A stretch of DNA of 64,000 bases from Dryas octopetala (Eukaryota; Streptophyta; Magnoliopsida; Rosales; Rosaceae): positions 16,471,409 to 16,535,408 of the forward strand of contig OY992839.1 in NCBI GenBank assembly GCA_963921425.1, read 5' to 3'. This document shows, piece after piece, positions 34,944-46,345 of the stretch. The notes beneath the pieces are model-generated. The model was not told the DNA's origin and did no database searches. It worked only from the letters and a program-made list of their open reading frames with translations. The first letter of the stretch is position 1. Every line of letters starts with the position of its first letter. The translations under genes were made by a program, and so were the position numbers.

Positions 34944-36376
34944 TGTAACGCCCCGAACCTTGGGCCCATAAAAATACTGAATATCAAACTTTTAAACTTT
35001 TTCTCTTTTCTTTTGAGCCATGCATAACAACATAATAAATAAATACATTTAACAAATCAGAGTGTGAGCCCAAAAACATTTATATAAAATCACGTATAAA
35101 AACAAACATATAAATCAAAATGGGTACCACTGCCTCGTCTTCTCCTCACTGCCGCATCAGCCTGCTTAACCTGCAAAACATTAACCACACTGCACCATAT
35201 CCATGGTACACCGGGTCATTCAAACAAACAACCCGGTAAGCTCACTATAGCTCGTATGAGTGAAATAACGTAATAATAATTACCCTCAATAATATTCTCA
35301 ATTCCCATACTCAAAAATAATCCACAAGAATATCCATAATTACTCAATCATATCACAATTTCATCAATAATTATCCAAGCATCAAGATAAACATAATTCC
35401 TCAAATTCACATCATAATCCCACAAAAAAATAATAATAATCCATCTGTAATTCAATTGCCTAATCGTCAACTATTAACCTCAACCTCAAATCATTCTCGT
35501 CTTAATTAATAACCTCAATGTATAATCATCCTTAATTTCATCCTCAAGATTCAAGCCTAGACTTTACCAAGTCCTAGCAAACAATGCACACAAGAAATCA
35601 AGCAACAATTAAACTAACTAATTTCACTCACAGTCTAACCATGCGAAAAGACCGAAATGCCCTTCTTGGCTCCTTTGCTCGGATATCAATTCTGGCAGCA
35701 TAACGGCATCAGGAATGAGATTTCTCGAGCCCGTGTACCAAAAGGACCTAGAAAAGTTCCTGGGATCTCAAATAAACGGAAATAGGTCAAACGACCACTA
35801 ACTCGCCGCCAAAAGTGGTGGTTCCGATGGTGACAGCGGCGGCACGAACCTCGAGGATCAATTCTCGTAACTAGATCGACGGCCAAAAGTCGCCGGAAAC
35901 GGCTGAAAATAGCGGCGGAAGCCGGCGGCTGACTTGGCTTCCCGAACTCATTGCTCCGCCGTGGAGCATCATCGGGGCAGGAGGATGCCACGGCTGAACT
36001 CGCCGTGATGAGAGGAACAAGACCCAGTTAGTCTGGTGTCCCGTCGTCGCCGGAAAAATGCAGATCACCGGAGGAAGCTGTCGACCCGGTTCTGTGTCGT
36101 TTCTCCGCCGTCGATGCTCAACTGGACAATCTGAAGCCATCACGTTGCTCAGATATGGTGAGTGAATCCCAGTAAGTCTGGTGCCTCGACATGGCCAGAA
36201 ATAGCGGATCGCCGTTGGAGGACCCGTCGGCCTGAGCTTCGAAACGCCGAGATGGGCGGCCAATAGGAGAGAGAATGGCACGGGGAGAGAGAGAGGAGGG
36301 AGAGACGATCACAGTGGCTATGGTCTCATCGTGATCCTTCGCCGAACGGAGAAGCTTCGAAGAGAGAGAGTAACGG

Positions 36377-36442
<66 letters not shown>

Positions 36443-36800
36443 TGCGTGAGAGAGGAGAGAGAAAATGCCAATAGAAATCTGATTTTTGGGTTTTAAAACC
36501 CACTTTCGTAAAAATTACAAGCTTGCCACTCACTTCACATGTCCGTATCTTTCAAACCGTAACTCCGATCAACGCGTGCTACGTATCTACGAAGTCGTGG
36601 ACTCAAAACCTTTCCAACGGATCCAAAGTCAAAGTCAAAAGCCCATTTATTTTAAAAGTCAATTTTCGGGTCATGCCCAATTTAAAACAAAAATTAAAAT
36701 TAAATCAAAACCTTTTTAAATTCCAAATAAATTCTTCAAATCCTTAAAATAAATATTCAAAATATTTAAAATAATTATCTGAAAAATACGAGGTCTCACA
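34944..36800 (+). mobile_element. B2, solo-LTR-like element nested in B3
   Basis: Begins TGTAACGCCCCG and ends GGTCTCACA, flanked by GAGAG (34939-34943 and 36801-36805). The flanking sequence is itself GA-rich, so this duplication is weaker evidence than that of B1. The body matches B1 for long stretches (35,150-35,260, 35,630-36,000, 36,490-36,680). Confidence 0.65.
36364..36440. repeat. (GA)n microsatellite in B2
   Basis: About 38 nearly uninterrupted GA repeats, expanded from the GA-rich tract found at the same place in B1, B3 and X. The Ser/Leu-repeat ORFs on the minus strand here are artefacts. Confidence 0.95.
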
Positions 36801-37034
36801 GAGAGAGATAATGCACGGGAGGGAGGGAGAGAGGTTTCTGACTTTTTGGGTTAAAAAACTCACTTTTGTATAAATTACAAGTTTGCCACTCGCTTTAAAA
36901 GCTCGTATCTTTCAACCGTAACTCCGATTTATACGTGCTTCGTGTCTACGAACTCGTAGACTCGAGACCTATCCAACGTGTCCAAAGTCAAAGACAAAAG
37001 CCCACTAATTTTAAAAGTTAACTTTGGGTCAAGC
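36801..37034 (+). mobile_element. B3 outer repeat, middle segment
   Basis: Resumes B3 after B2. 36,850-37,030 matches the B1 terminus region 3,880-4,065. It ends with CAAGC (37030-37034), the left target duplication of X-right. Confidence 0.6.
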
Positions 37035-40000
37035 TGACAGAACCGCCCCCGGATTCCACCCTGAAACCTGGAGAGGTCCTGTGGGATCCAAAATTAAGGA
37101 AAATCCTATCGAAAATTCTGTAGAACCTCCCCTGAAAATGGACTAACCCAAAAATTTACAAGACCTATAAAACCATTTCTAAAAACTTCAGCCACCTCTA
37201 CCACAACCAAAAAGGGTCTCAGACCCAACAGTTTCAAAGAAAACCAACTTAAAGTTTAAGAGTGGTTATCAGAGCCACTATTCTATTACAAGGAATTCTT
37301 TTATAAAAGTAAAATGGCGCCTACAGGGTCCGAGTAGGGAGATGGACGTAAATGCCTCGACGTGATTGGCTAAACCTCCACCAAAGCTACTACCTGGGAG
37401 GACAATTTAAGACAAAACAAGATAAACTGTGAAATAAACTCAGTGAGTAGACAGATTTATAGAAACGAAAACAAAGATAATCTTCCTGTTCAAAAAATCC
37501 TTTAGAAACACGTTTAGCTCTAAAACCTCACGTTACTCTTTGAAATCCTCCAGGTTTAAAACTACCAAGTTTATTAATTTTCTCAAGATATAATTAATTT
37601 TCTCCAGATTTAAACTACCATGTTTAAAACTACCAACAAAACAATATATAATTTCTCAAGATAACAATTTTCTAAAATAAAAGAACCATAAAAACATTGT
37701 AACAGAAATCTTAATAAAACTCAAAAGGGAAAATCTCAATTAAACCCATATTTAATAACTCCTGAAAATAACAATTTAAATCCCACCATGCTTATACCCT
37801 GAAAAATCTAGCCATGCACCTGTGCGGAATTCCTGCATCGCACACGCAGGCAATATTCTGGCCATACACACGCGTGAAGTAAAATCCAACACGTGCAGGC
37901 AATATCCTGGTCATACACATGCGTGGAGTAAAATCCAACACGTGCAGGCAATCCTGGTCGTACGTGCACACAGAGCAGCCCCCAAAGGGCGAAGCATCCC
38001 GACACGGCCCAAAGCCTATATGTGTGTCGTGATGGGTCCCAAAGACCTATCCAAACCGATAACCTGGAGGGTACTGCAAGGGTGGTTTGAAAACCATTTT
38101 TCCATAACCAAATCATAAAATCATTTTCTCACGGATAGAAAATATCTTTATCGTTCCCAGAAACTTCAAATCCTCAATCCACAATGCATAAGCACAACCA
38201 GTAAAATAGTCCTTAATAAATCTCATTCGAAACACATAAAACCAATCAAATCTTTGACCATAGGCTAAAATATGAAATAATCTATACGTATAAAAATAAG
38301 AAATTAGTTTCCTTTCAAACGTCCAACAATAAAACTTATTCGAAATAACATTTGAAATCCAACATTTAATACCCATGATCAAATCCCAAGATAAATTTTC
38401 AAAATATTAAGTGTGAAATGATTGATGAAATTTTCATGAATTCTTTAGAAAACCAAAAGCCCATTCAAACTTCTATTTCACAACTAAAGTTTATATAACC
38501 AAAATAAATCACGAATTGCATAAATCATTTAAAGAAACAAGAGTCCATTCACAGAGATAGCCCTAGCTTCGATCCTCCGCCGGATCGTCACGAGTCACAG
38601 CCGCGTCGCCTATAGAACAAACAATCAAAGAAATAAAATTAGTTCCGACTCAGAACACTTAAATGTAAATGTGTGCTCAACTTAACGTCACACCTGACTC
38701 TCAATCTAACTCGATGATTCCCAACATCCACTCATAGACCCAAAACTCCTACGTAAACACTTTGAAAGCTTCGCGGCTCAACTCGACGTCACTCTCACTT
38801 CTAAAACTAAAACTAAATTGAAAAGGAATAAGCACAAGGCTTATTTCAGTCGGAAAGCTCGTCTTAGAGTCATTTCGACATCTGTAAAGTCTCACATTTT
38901 CGCCCCAACAACTTCGGCTTTCTTTAACAACACTTAATGCAGCCAAGAACAAATAACCCACTCAACGATCATTCTAAAATAAACCTACATTCATCAAATC
39001 ACATTGGGTTTCAAAATCTCAATGGGTGCATGTAAAATGGTTGCTCCAAAACCAATTTTCAGCCAATAATGCCAAATTCCTCAAACCCACTCAACCTTTC
39101 AGTATTAATCCACATTTGAGGTTCCTAGGGATGGAAATTTCTAAACAAAACAACAAGAATAATCCCCCCAATCTAAAAACCAAAGTAAATCCCGAAATGG
39201 CCTCAATTCCTCAAAATTTATAGTTTCAAATTTCACGATTTTAAGTTACAAAACCGAAGGAAATGAAAGCCCAATGAAAAGAAGAAGACTCACCAAAAAT
39301 AGGGATGAAAAGAGCTGGGATTTGGCCCGAATCCGACGAGACAGAGGGGTGTCTCTAGCGTCCTTACTGTGCGCATGGGTCTGGACTGGCGGGAGGAGGC
39401 GTCGAGGAAGATGGTCGGCACCAGGGGATGGGTCGGTGGCCTTAGGTCGCCGAAAAAGTGACCGGATGTGGCTGGGTGGCTGAGGTAGGTACGTGTAGGG
39501 GGTGGGTTGCGGGCTGGTGTGTTGTGCCCCTCGTCGAAGTGGTGGCTAGCTGGCGAAGGGGGCTGGTCTGGGGGTGTTAGTGTCGGCTTGCCGGTGGTCT
39601 TGGGTCGTCGGGAAGGTGGCCGGAGCTGGCCGCGCCGGTGAGAGAAAAGAAAGGGAGAGTGGGCTCGGGGAAGAGAAAGAGAAAGAGAATGAGTGAGGTG
39701 TGGGGAGAGAATAAAAAAATATAAGGGAGGGGAGAGAAGTTTGTAGAAAATTCTAGAGAGAGAGAGAGAGAGAAATCCCCTTTTAAAAAAAATCTGATTT
39801 TGGATTTTTAAAAACCCAATTTGTCAATTTTATGAAATTGCCCCTCGCTTCAAATGCCCATATCTCTCAAACCGTAACTCGGATTGACACATGCTACGTG
39901 TCTATGAAATCGTGGGCTCGAAACCTATCCAACGAACCCAAAGTCAAAATCGAAAGCCCATTTATTTTAAAAGTCAACTTTGGGTCAAGCCCAAATTAAA

Positions 40001-40157
40001 ACAAAAATAAAAATTTTAAATCCAAACCCTTTTTATTTTCCAAATAAATCCCAAAATCTTTAAAATACAATTCAACATCCTTTAAAATCCTCTTAAAACC
40101 ATAGTTAAATAAAAATTTAAATTTATAGTGGAATTTAGGTCGGGTCGGGTCGTTACA
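37035..40157 (+). mobile_element. X-right, complete solo-LTR-like element
   Basis: A 3.1-kb element that starts TGACAGAACCGCC and ends GGTCGTTACA. It is flanked by CAAGC (37030-37034) and CAAGT (40158-40162), a duplication with one mismatch, and the host sequence resumes in register with other B copies. Its last 400 bases are related to the B ends, so X and B belong to one superfamily. A GC-rich tandem array is at 37,830-37,960. No coding domain is recognisable. It is the uninterrupted counterpart of X-left. Confidence 0.65.
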
Positions 40158-40264
40158 CAAGTCCAATTTAAAACAAAAATTAAAATTAAATTAAAACCTT
40201 TTTAAATTCCAAATAAATTCCCAAAATCCTTAAAATAAATTTTTGAAAAATACGGGGTCTCACA
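40158..40264 (+). mobile_element. B3 outer repeat, 3' terminus
   Basis: Matches the end of B2 (36,665-36,800), including TACGGGGTCTCACA. Sequence similarity to the B family stops at 40264. Confidence 0.6.
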
Positions 40265-41160
40265 TTTAGCGGTTTTACAATGTCTATCAATGTGCTGCCA
40301 CCTTCCACAATTCCTAGCTACCATGTCAACAATTACAGACTGCTAACAGCTTGTCTGTCAAAGATTTGAATGTGCTCAACCCCGACATTTGCAAAGTAAA
40401 CATTTATCAATCCTCCGTTTTCTTTTTTCTTCTTTTAAGTAATCTGTACTTTTTTCTTAGTTGTGGCAGCTTTTATTTCATCTTCCCTTTTTTAAATAAC
40501 ACAGATTTACAAGAGGTTTTCAATTTGCTTTAGCTTTGTCAATTTTTCATTTCATAATTGCTTTCGTTTCATGCATTTTGGAATTTTTTTATTGACTACT
40601 CATTTGCTCATTTCGATTATTTGTGGATCTCTACGTCACTCAATTCTATATTAGGATTTAAATGAAGGATTTAACTTTTAGAATTAGAGCCATTTGCTTA
40701 TCACTGAACACAACGTGGCTGCTAACATTGAATGCCGAATCAAAAATTTTTCTAAAAAATATCTTTTCAAATAACATAACCAAAATAAACCAAATTCAAA
40801 ATTCTGACTATTGTGATTGGTTCCCCTATATTGTTAAAAGAAAGATTTTAAATTGAGAAAATAATCTTCATTAGATGACTTTAAAAAAGAAATACACTGT
40901 GCAATACATTAGAAAAAAACATCCAATTAATATATATCTTCTCGCATATGAAGAAATCAGATAACCCTTTGAGATGTATCCCAAAAAAATTTGACTCCAA
41001 AGGTTCTAACTTCAAAGGTTTGAACATGTATTGTTGCCAATTTAAAAAAAAAAAAAAAAAATCTCAGTTTGTTCACATTGCAAACTCTTTCATTACTTTT
41101 TCTCTCCAACCATCTAATTTTTAATACCATCATAACCAATTTCTTTAAACATATTATAGG
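40265..41160. other. AT-rich stretch without a confident gene
   Basis: It precedes the RPA1-like remnant and may contain its degraded upstream exons and introns, but no reading frame of meaning survives. A poly-A run lies at 41,043-41,061. Confidence 0.4.
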
Positions 41161-41164
41161 ATAC

Positions 41165-41833
41165 CATTGCTATTTGTAGAGCAACTATCAATCGTTTTGA
41201 CACACATGTTGAATGGTGGTACGTACAACGCTTGCCCCTCATGCTACAAGTAAATGAGAGCCATTGCACAAAATGACAATTAAACTAGTGTGCCCAAAGC
41301 ACAGTACACATGATTCAATTCCTCTGCCATGGTAAAACAACTCTTATCATTATATTTCTTTTCATTATTGTCATATAATTTTAAAACAAATATCAATCAT
41401 TGATAAAAATGTAATCGATCCAAACTGCAGGTTTAAACTAGGGTTGGTCATTGAGGACACAACCGATATAACCAACGTCATGATCATTGGAAGACCGACA
41501 GAGCAATTGTTTGGAATTTTCTGCCATAGTTTAGTTGTTGAGAAAGGTATTGTGGATCAACAGGAATTGCCGGACACGATTCTTCGTCTCCAAAATCAAA
41601 CAAAAAATTTTCAACTTCGATTTGGAGCTTTCAAAACGGATTCAAACATAAATGATCTTCTGATCCACTCTGTCTTTGATGATGAGCCTTTTCTCATCGA
41701 ATCAGGCTCTAAACCATCTGCTGAACGACAAGTTGTAGAGAAAAAAAAAGAATTTTTTAAAAAAATGTTGCTTTCCACCCCATTGATGAGTGTTCATTTT
41801 ACGTTATTTTATGATACTAACTCCCTAACCTAG
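41165..41833 (+). pseudogene. RPA1-like (replication protein A 70-kDa subunit) fragment
   Basis: 41,173-41,330 shows a zinc-ribbon pattern of RPA1 DNA-binding domain C (ACPSC then VCPKH), but in shifted frames. After a plausible intron ending CTGCAG at 41,431, the frame 41444-41833 encodes RFKLGLVIEDTTDITNVM and RPTEQLFG, the OB-fold strand pattern that follows the zinc ribbon in RPA1. RPA1 binds single-stranded DNA in replication and repair. Plants have many RPA1-like copies, and some Helitrons carry them, so the source is open. The coding is degenerate and interrupted by the LTR-like repeat that starts near 41,836. Confidence 0.5.
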
Positions 41834-41835
41834 AG

Positions 41836-43860
41836 TGTTAGAACTCGATACTTTTGTGTCTGTTATCATGTTTTTGTGTTTTTAGGTTAAATGAAGCAAT
41901 GATGGAGAAAAAAGCTAAATGAGGCTATTTTGAACTAAAAAAGGAAGAAATGGAAAAAAAAAATCTTGAGGGAATCTGCTAGAAGGATCGGGAATGTGGA
42001 AGGAATCTTTGGAGAATTTCAGACAGAATCTTTTAGGAAATCTTTTTGGTCAAGGTTGACTTTTGGTCAAAGTCAAAGGTCAATGGTCAACCATGCCACA
42101 TCATCACATGACATGGACTACACATGCAGCCCATGCACTATGGGCCATGCGCATAACCCTAGCTCAAAGGACCAAGGCCATGCGCCTATTGCAAGCCCAA
42201 TTGGAGGAAGCCCAAGTTGTGCCATTCCAAGGTCCAAGAGCCCAAGCCTATGCTGCACTAACTCAGCTGACCCAAGGCCCAAGGAAGGAATCATTCATGC
42301 TCAAGGGAAATCTCATAAGATTCAGTCAAAGATCACAAGAAATCCTAGCTGAAAAAGAAGTCAAAACCCTGGAAAATAGAGCACCAATTTCGACAGTGAT
42401 TCTGTATTTCTACAGAGTGAATCAGATGTCATGCCATATATGGTTGGAAAGATACGGATGTTAGCTTCCCACAAAATTTTACGGATTTTGATTCCGAGTT
42501 TTCTAGCTTAAGATATGGCCATTTTAGTGGAGGTTGCGCAGCAGTTCCGCGAGCTGAAAAGAAATTACGCCCAAAAAGAGCCCAACTCATACAACCAGCC
42601 CACTTGCAACCCATTAAGCCCATCATGCCTACAAGGTTGCAGCAGCCCATGTTCTTTTAATGAAACCCTAGCCACATCTTGTCTTTTCCTTGCCTCCCAA
42701 GGAATTCACCCTACCTCTATAAATATATCTCATTCTCTCACACTTGAAAAAAAAAAAAAAAAAAAAAAGGGATTTCACTAGGTCAGACAATTCAGAAAAG
42801 AGAGAGCAGCTGAATTGGGAGAGAGAGTGAGAGAGTGGCGCCACTTGAGGGAGAATGAGAGACCATGCGCCGCAGCCCTAGCTCACCCTTGTCGTGAAGC
42901 CTCATTGCTGCTATGTCTCTCCTCTTCTTCTCTCTTGTGCCGCTGCCACCCTCTTGTGATGTTCTTTGTTTTTCTTTTGATTTTCTTCTTTTTCTTTAGT
43001 TAATTAGTTTGTTCTTGCTTTCATTGTGGATTCAATTATTATAATGGAAGTTAGATCTTTTATTTTCTTAATTATTATGTTTTGAGTTTTTATTGCTTTG
43101 CTAAGTTGTACGATGAAACTTTAATTGTGAGTTATGCAATGGTGACACTTGTGATTTAATTTGATGCATGTAGTAAATCCTTGATCTCTAGTAAAATTGA
43201 TTCTATTTGTTTGCACCCTTTGACTAGCTACCTTAGGGTAATTGCATCTAGATTATGTTGTGAAATTAAATATGCTCAAAAGGTTGATAATTTCAATTGG
43301 CAGCAAGTGAGTATCCTAAGAACGTGCTCATGAGAGAAGGGATCATTGGATGTTCATAGGTTACATTAAGGTGGGTCTATGCTCCATGTGTTTACCGTTT
43401 TCACAAAACTTAATGACTCTTGTATGGTTAACATGCACCTAGGGAATTCCTAACAAAGCTCTTAGGACACATGCAAGTTAACTGACTAGGGGAGGCCTAA
43501 GAAGCTCCTAGTTTATGCATAAAGAGAACAATAGTTAATAGTGTTCTCAAAAAGGCCTTCGGCTGGTAAACTTTATTGCATTTATGCATTATCTTGAATT
43601 GCTTGGTTGTATTTCCATCAATTGGTGTGGATTCTGAATTCTTAACATTGCAATTGTGTGTGTGTGTGTATGTGGTGTGCGTGAGTTTAACAATCTACAA
43701 ACCCCCCTGCCGTGTGTGTGTGTTTGGTGATTTTAATTGGTAAGTTGAATTGGTTTGATGTGTATTTACCTATTCCTCGTGAGATTGACCTCGTACTTAT
43801 ACGCTATGCTTACATGAGCGATTCGTATACTTGCGAGCTACAACTTGATATTCGTTTCTA
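41836..43860 (+). mobile_element. probable solo LTR or LTR-like repeat
   Basis: Starts TGTTAGAACTCG. A TATA candidate lies at 42,716-42,727 (TCTATAAATATA), followed by a 20-base A-run at 42,749-42,768 and a long non-coding 3' part with CTCGTACTTATACGC, a phrase common near plant LTR ends. The 3' boundary is not proven: I found no matching 5-bp duplication, and candidates include the CA at 43,840. RPA1-like tail sequence may resume at about 43,860. ORFs inside (for example 42063-42464) have no recognisable product. Confidence 0.4.
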
Positions 43861-45328
43861 AATTCCAAAGTAAAACAAGTTGTACAAAAAGGAGCAACAC
43901 CCATCACCCTCCTCTAAGAAGCCTGCAATTATAGATGATCCCACCTCCACCAGTAATCCAAAAGAAAGAGCCACTTTGCTTTCGAAAATGAAACAAGCAG
44001 TGAAGTGAGCCTTTTTAAACTCTCTAAAACAACAAAGGAAGAAATTCAAAAGGTCAAATTTCTTTTAACAACTTACATTTCTTTTCATTCCTATTCAGTT
44101 TACCTACCATTTCTGTTAAATTTCTAATAATAATTAATCTTTTTTTTTCCTACTTTAAGTACTACTGCAACTGAAGAGAAGGCTGAGAAAACTGCTGATC
44201 TAAAAGCTTAAGAACAAAGTAGTTTGGATTTCGACAATGTTCCAATCAAAGCTTTCAAAATTAGAACCACGAAAAAAATTCTGCAATCAAGTTTGCTCTA
44301 CACAAAAATATAATACAATTATTTCATCTGAACTCAGATCATTACTTTTGTGCCACTCTTGGTGGGTTTCTGATTTGGTTGTCTATGTCTTCTCCACCTA
44401 TCTTATTTCTCAATCATTACACTTCAAATGCTGCTCTGCTGTGTTACCCGTGTAAAACCTAATCTTTGTCAACAACTCCAACTGACTTCAAATCAGGGTT
44501 TCATATTATGGAGGGTGGAACTGTATATGATGTTTTATACTGTGTACATATGGTTCTCTTTCCACTCAGGGCCATAAGATGTCTTATACATATAGGGTTC
44601 ACTTTCATTTTTCTATCATTAATATTACTTTGAAATAAATAATCTATTGAATGCAAGTCATATATTAGCTGTAATTTTTTCTAAGTCAGAGAATGTCTAA
44701 CTATGATAAACTTCCTTATGTTGGCCAAATTTCATGATGCATGTCATCTTTTCTGTAAGAAAGTGATGCCTGATTATTCAATGTTGATTATACAGACTAA
44801 TCAATTATTATTTCATGAGATAGCCATATCATGTGTGAGTGCTCAGCTATGCTATGTGAAAAATAAAATTTACTCTTTATTTTCCAATTTGCCAACCACT
44901 TAATATGTTTGTTTTATGGTAATCCACATTTGGTAATGATTTTTGATCAGGGAAACATGTTCTCAATTTGGAAATTGTTGCCAATTTAAATTTTGACATA
45001 TTCCTCTCATAATTTACTGTACAAACTTCAAATCCTCTCAGTTTTTTTTCCTTTTTCATCAACTATGTATACACTTTTTAATTGCATTCAATTTTCAAAA
45101 CTTATGTTCACCTTGCTTCATTGATTTATTCTCTACTTAGTAAAGCTGTCAATTTATTCCCTTTTTTTATACTTGGTGCTGATTATTAACCTCATACTAA
45201 CTCAATTAAACCATTGTTTAAAGGGAGACTTAGAGTCTAGTCCATTTTATGAGTCTTTCTTAGACTAAGACCGGTAATGATTTAAGGTTTTTAATTAAGT
45301 TCTTTTATTTTTCTTCTTTGATGGCTTT
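43861..45328. other. gene-poor stretch, possibly RPA1-like tail then AT-rich spacer
   Basis: 43,861-44,210 has charged, Ser/Lys-rich broken frames that could be the C-terminal tail of the RPA1-like gene. Beyond that I see AT-rich sequence without a coding signal. Confidence 0.3.
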
Positions 45329-45391
45329 ATGTTAGGTTTTAACCCCAAGATTTTGGTCTCCGCTCAAAATCTCGAAGTTAAAACCTAACAT
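45329..45391. repeat. 63-bp near-perfect hairpin
   Basis: The outer stem ATGTTAGGTTTTAAC pairs with GTTAAAACCTAACAT. After a symmetrical 5-base internal mismatch (CCCAA/TCGAA), an inner stem GATTTTG pairs with CAAAATC around a 9-base loop. It may be the core of a short foldback transposon or a structured RNA element. AT-rich tandem repeats follow (45,425-45,590). Confidence 0.8.
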
Positions 45392-46099
45392 GCAGCTTCT
45401 ACAAAGCCCACTCTACACCCTAGGAGGGGAAATACCCTTCAAATAGAGGGAAATACCCTTCAAATCAGGGAAGGACTTTATTTTGAATTAAAAGAATTTT
45501 CTTATAAATTAAAAGAACTTTATTATAAATTAAAAAAATTAAAAGGACTTTATTATAAATTAAAAGGATTTTCTTATAAATTTTAAAACACCCCCTGTCT
45601 CCATCTAAAAATTATTTTTCTAAAGGACCTAAGCCTAATTATCTCTTGTTTAAATTTACATTGCACACAATTTAACTAATTACTTACACTAACAAATATT
45701 GTTTTCCAAATCTCCAGCCAGAGAGAGCAAGACCCCCCCATAGCAACAAAAATTAATCTCACTGTTTTAGAGAGTGAACAAGAAAAGAGTACCCCTACAG
45801 GAGATGCCAAAGAAGATGAACAACTCACCACTAGTGAAGATGACAGCTTTCATTAACCAACCAATTAGCAACCATATATCCTTATATTTTTTGAACAATT
45901 TACAGCTAAATGCTGCAAATGTTTTGTTTCTGGACATATACAATTGTCCCAGCAACTGATCTAACCTTCTTTTGAGTGTTGTTTGCTTTATTAATATTTG
46001 GAAAGCACAACGTAAGATAATCTTCAAATATTCTTCTCCGGACCCACTCTTTGTGAGCCAAATCATCAAGAAAGCATGCTCTGTATACAGTGTCCAAGC
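45392..46099. other. AT-rich spacer with short tandem repeats
   Basis: 45,425-45,470 has two copies of GGGAAATACCCTTCAAAT. 45,475-45,590 has repeated CTTTATTATAAATTAAAAG units. No coding signal is seen. Confidence 0.5.
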
Positions 46100-46289
46100 C
46101 CAGTGGTTGAAGCTTTTCTACCCTTCTCTAGTCCCGTTTCCTCGTGGAGTCATCCCTGCTTCTTTTGTTTTCTTTGTTTGTAGGCTTCTTTTGTTTCTCT
46201 GTATGTAGGTTGTCGTTTTATGTCTTTTTTTGTTCCCTTGCCTTTGTGGCTTTGAATTAATGCAATTCATTTTCATCCGGCCAAAAAAA
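46100..46289 (+). mobile_element. possible LINE 3' end with short A-tail
   Basis: A T-rich stretch with repeated TTTGTTT and TGTATGTAGG phrases, then GAATTAATGCAATTCATTTT and an A9 run at 46,283-46,291. This resembles the 3' UTR of plant L1-type elements. No RT remains, so the call is tentative. Confidence 0.3.
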
Positions 46290-46345
46290 AAGAAGATAAG
46301 TTTAACAATTTCCTTGATGTACTTATATTGCCATATATCTCTTCT

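Noticed and set aside
36318..36471. Ser/Leu-repeat ORFs
   Set aside because: They are encoded by the (GA)n microsatellite.
42063..42464. 133-codon ORF inside the LTR-like repeat
   Set aside because: No domain, upstream of a TATA box in an LTR-like region, and no support as a gene.
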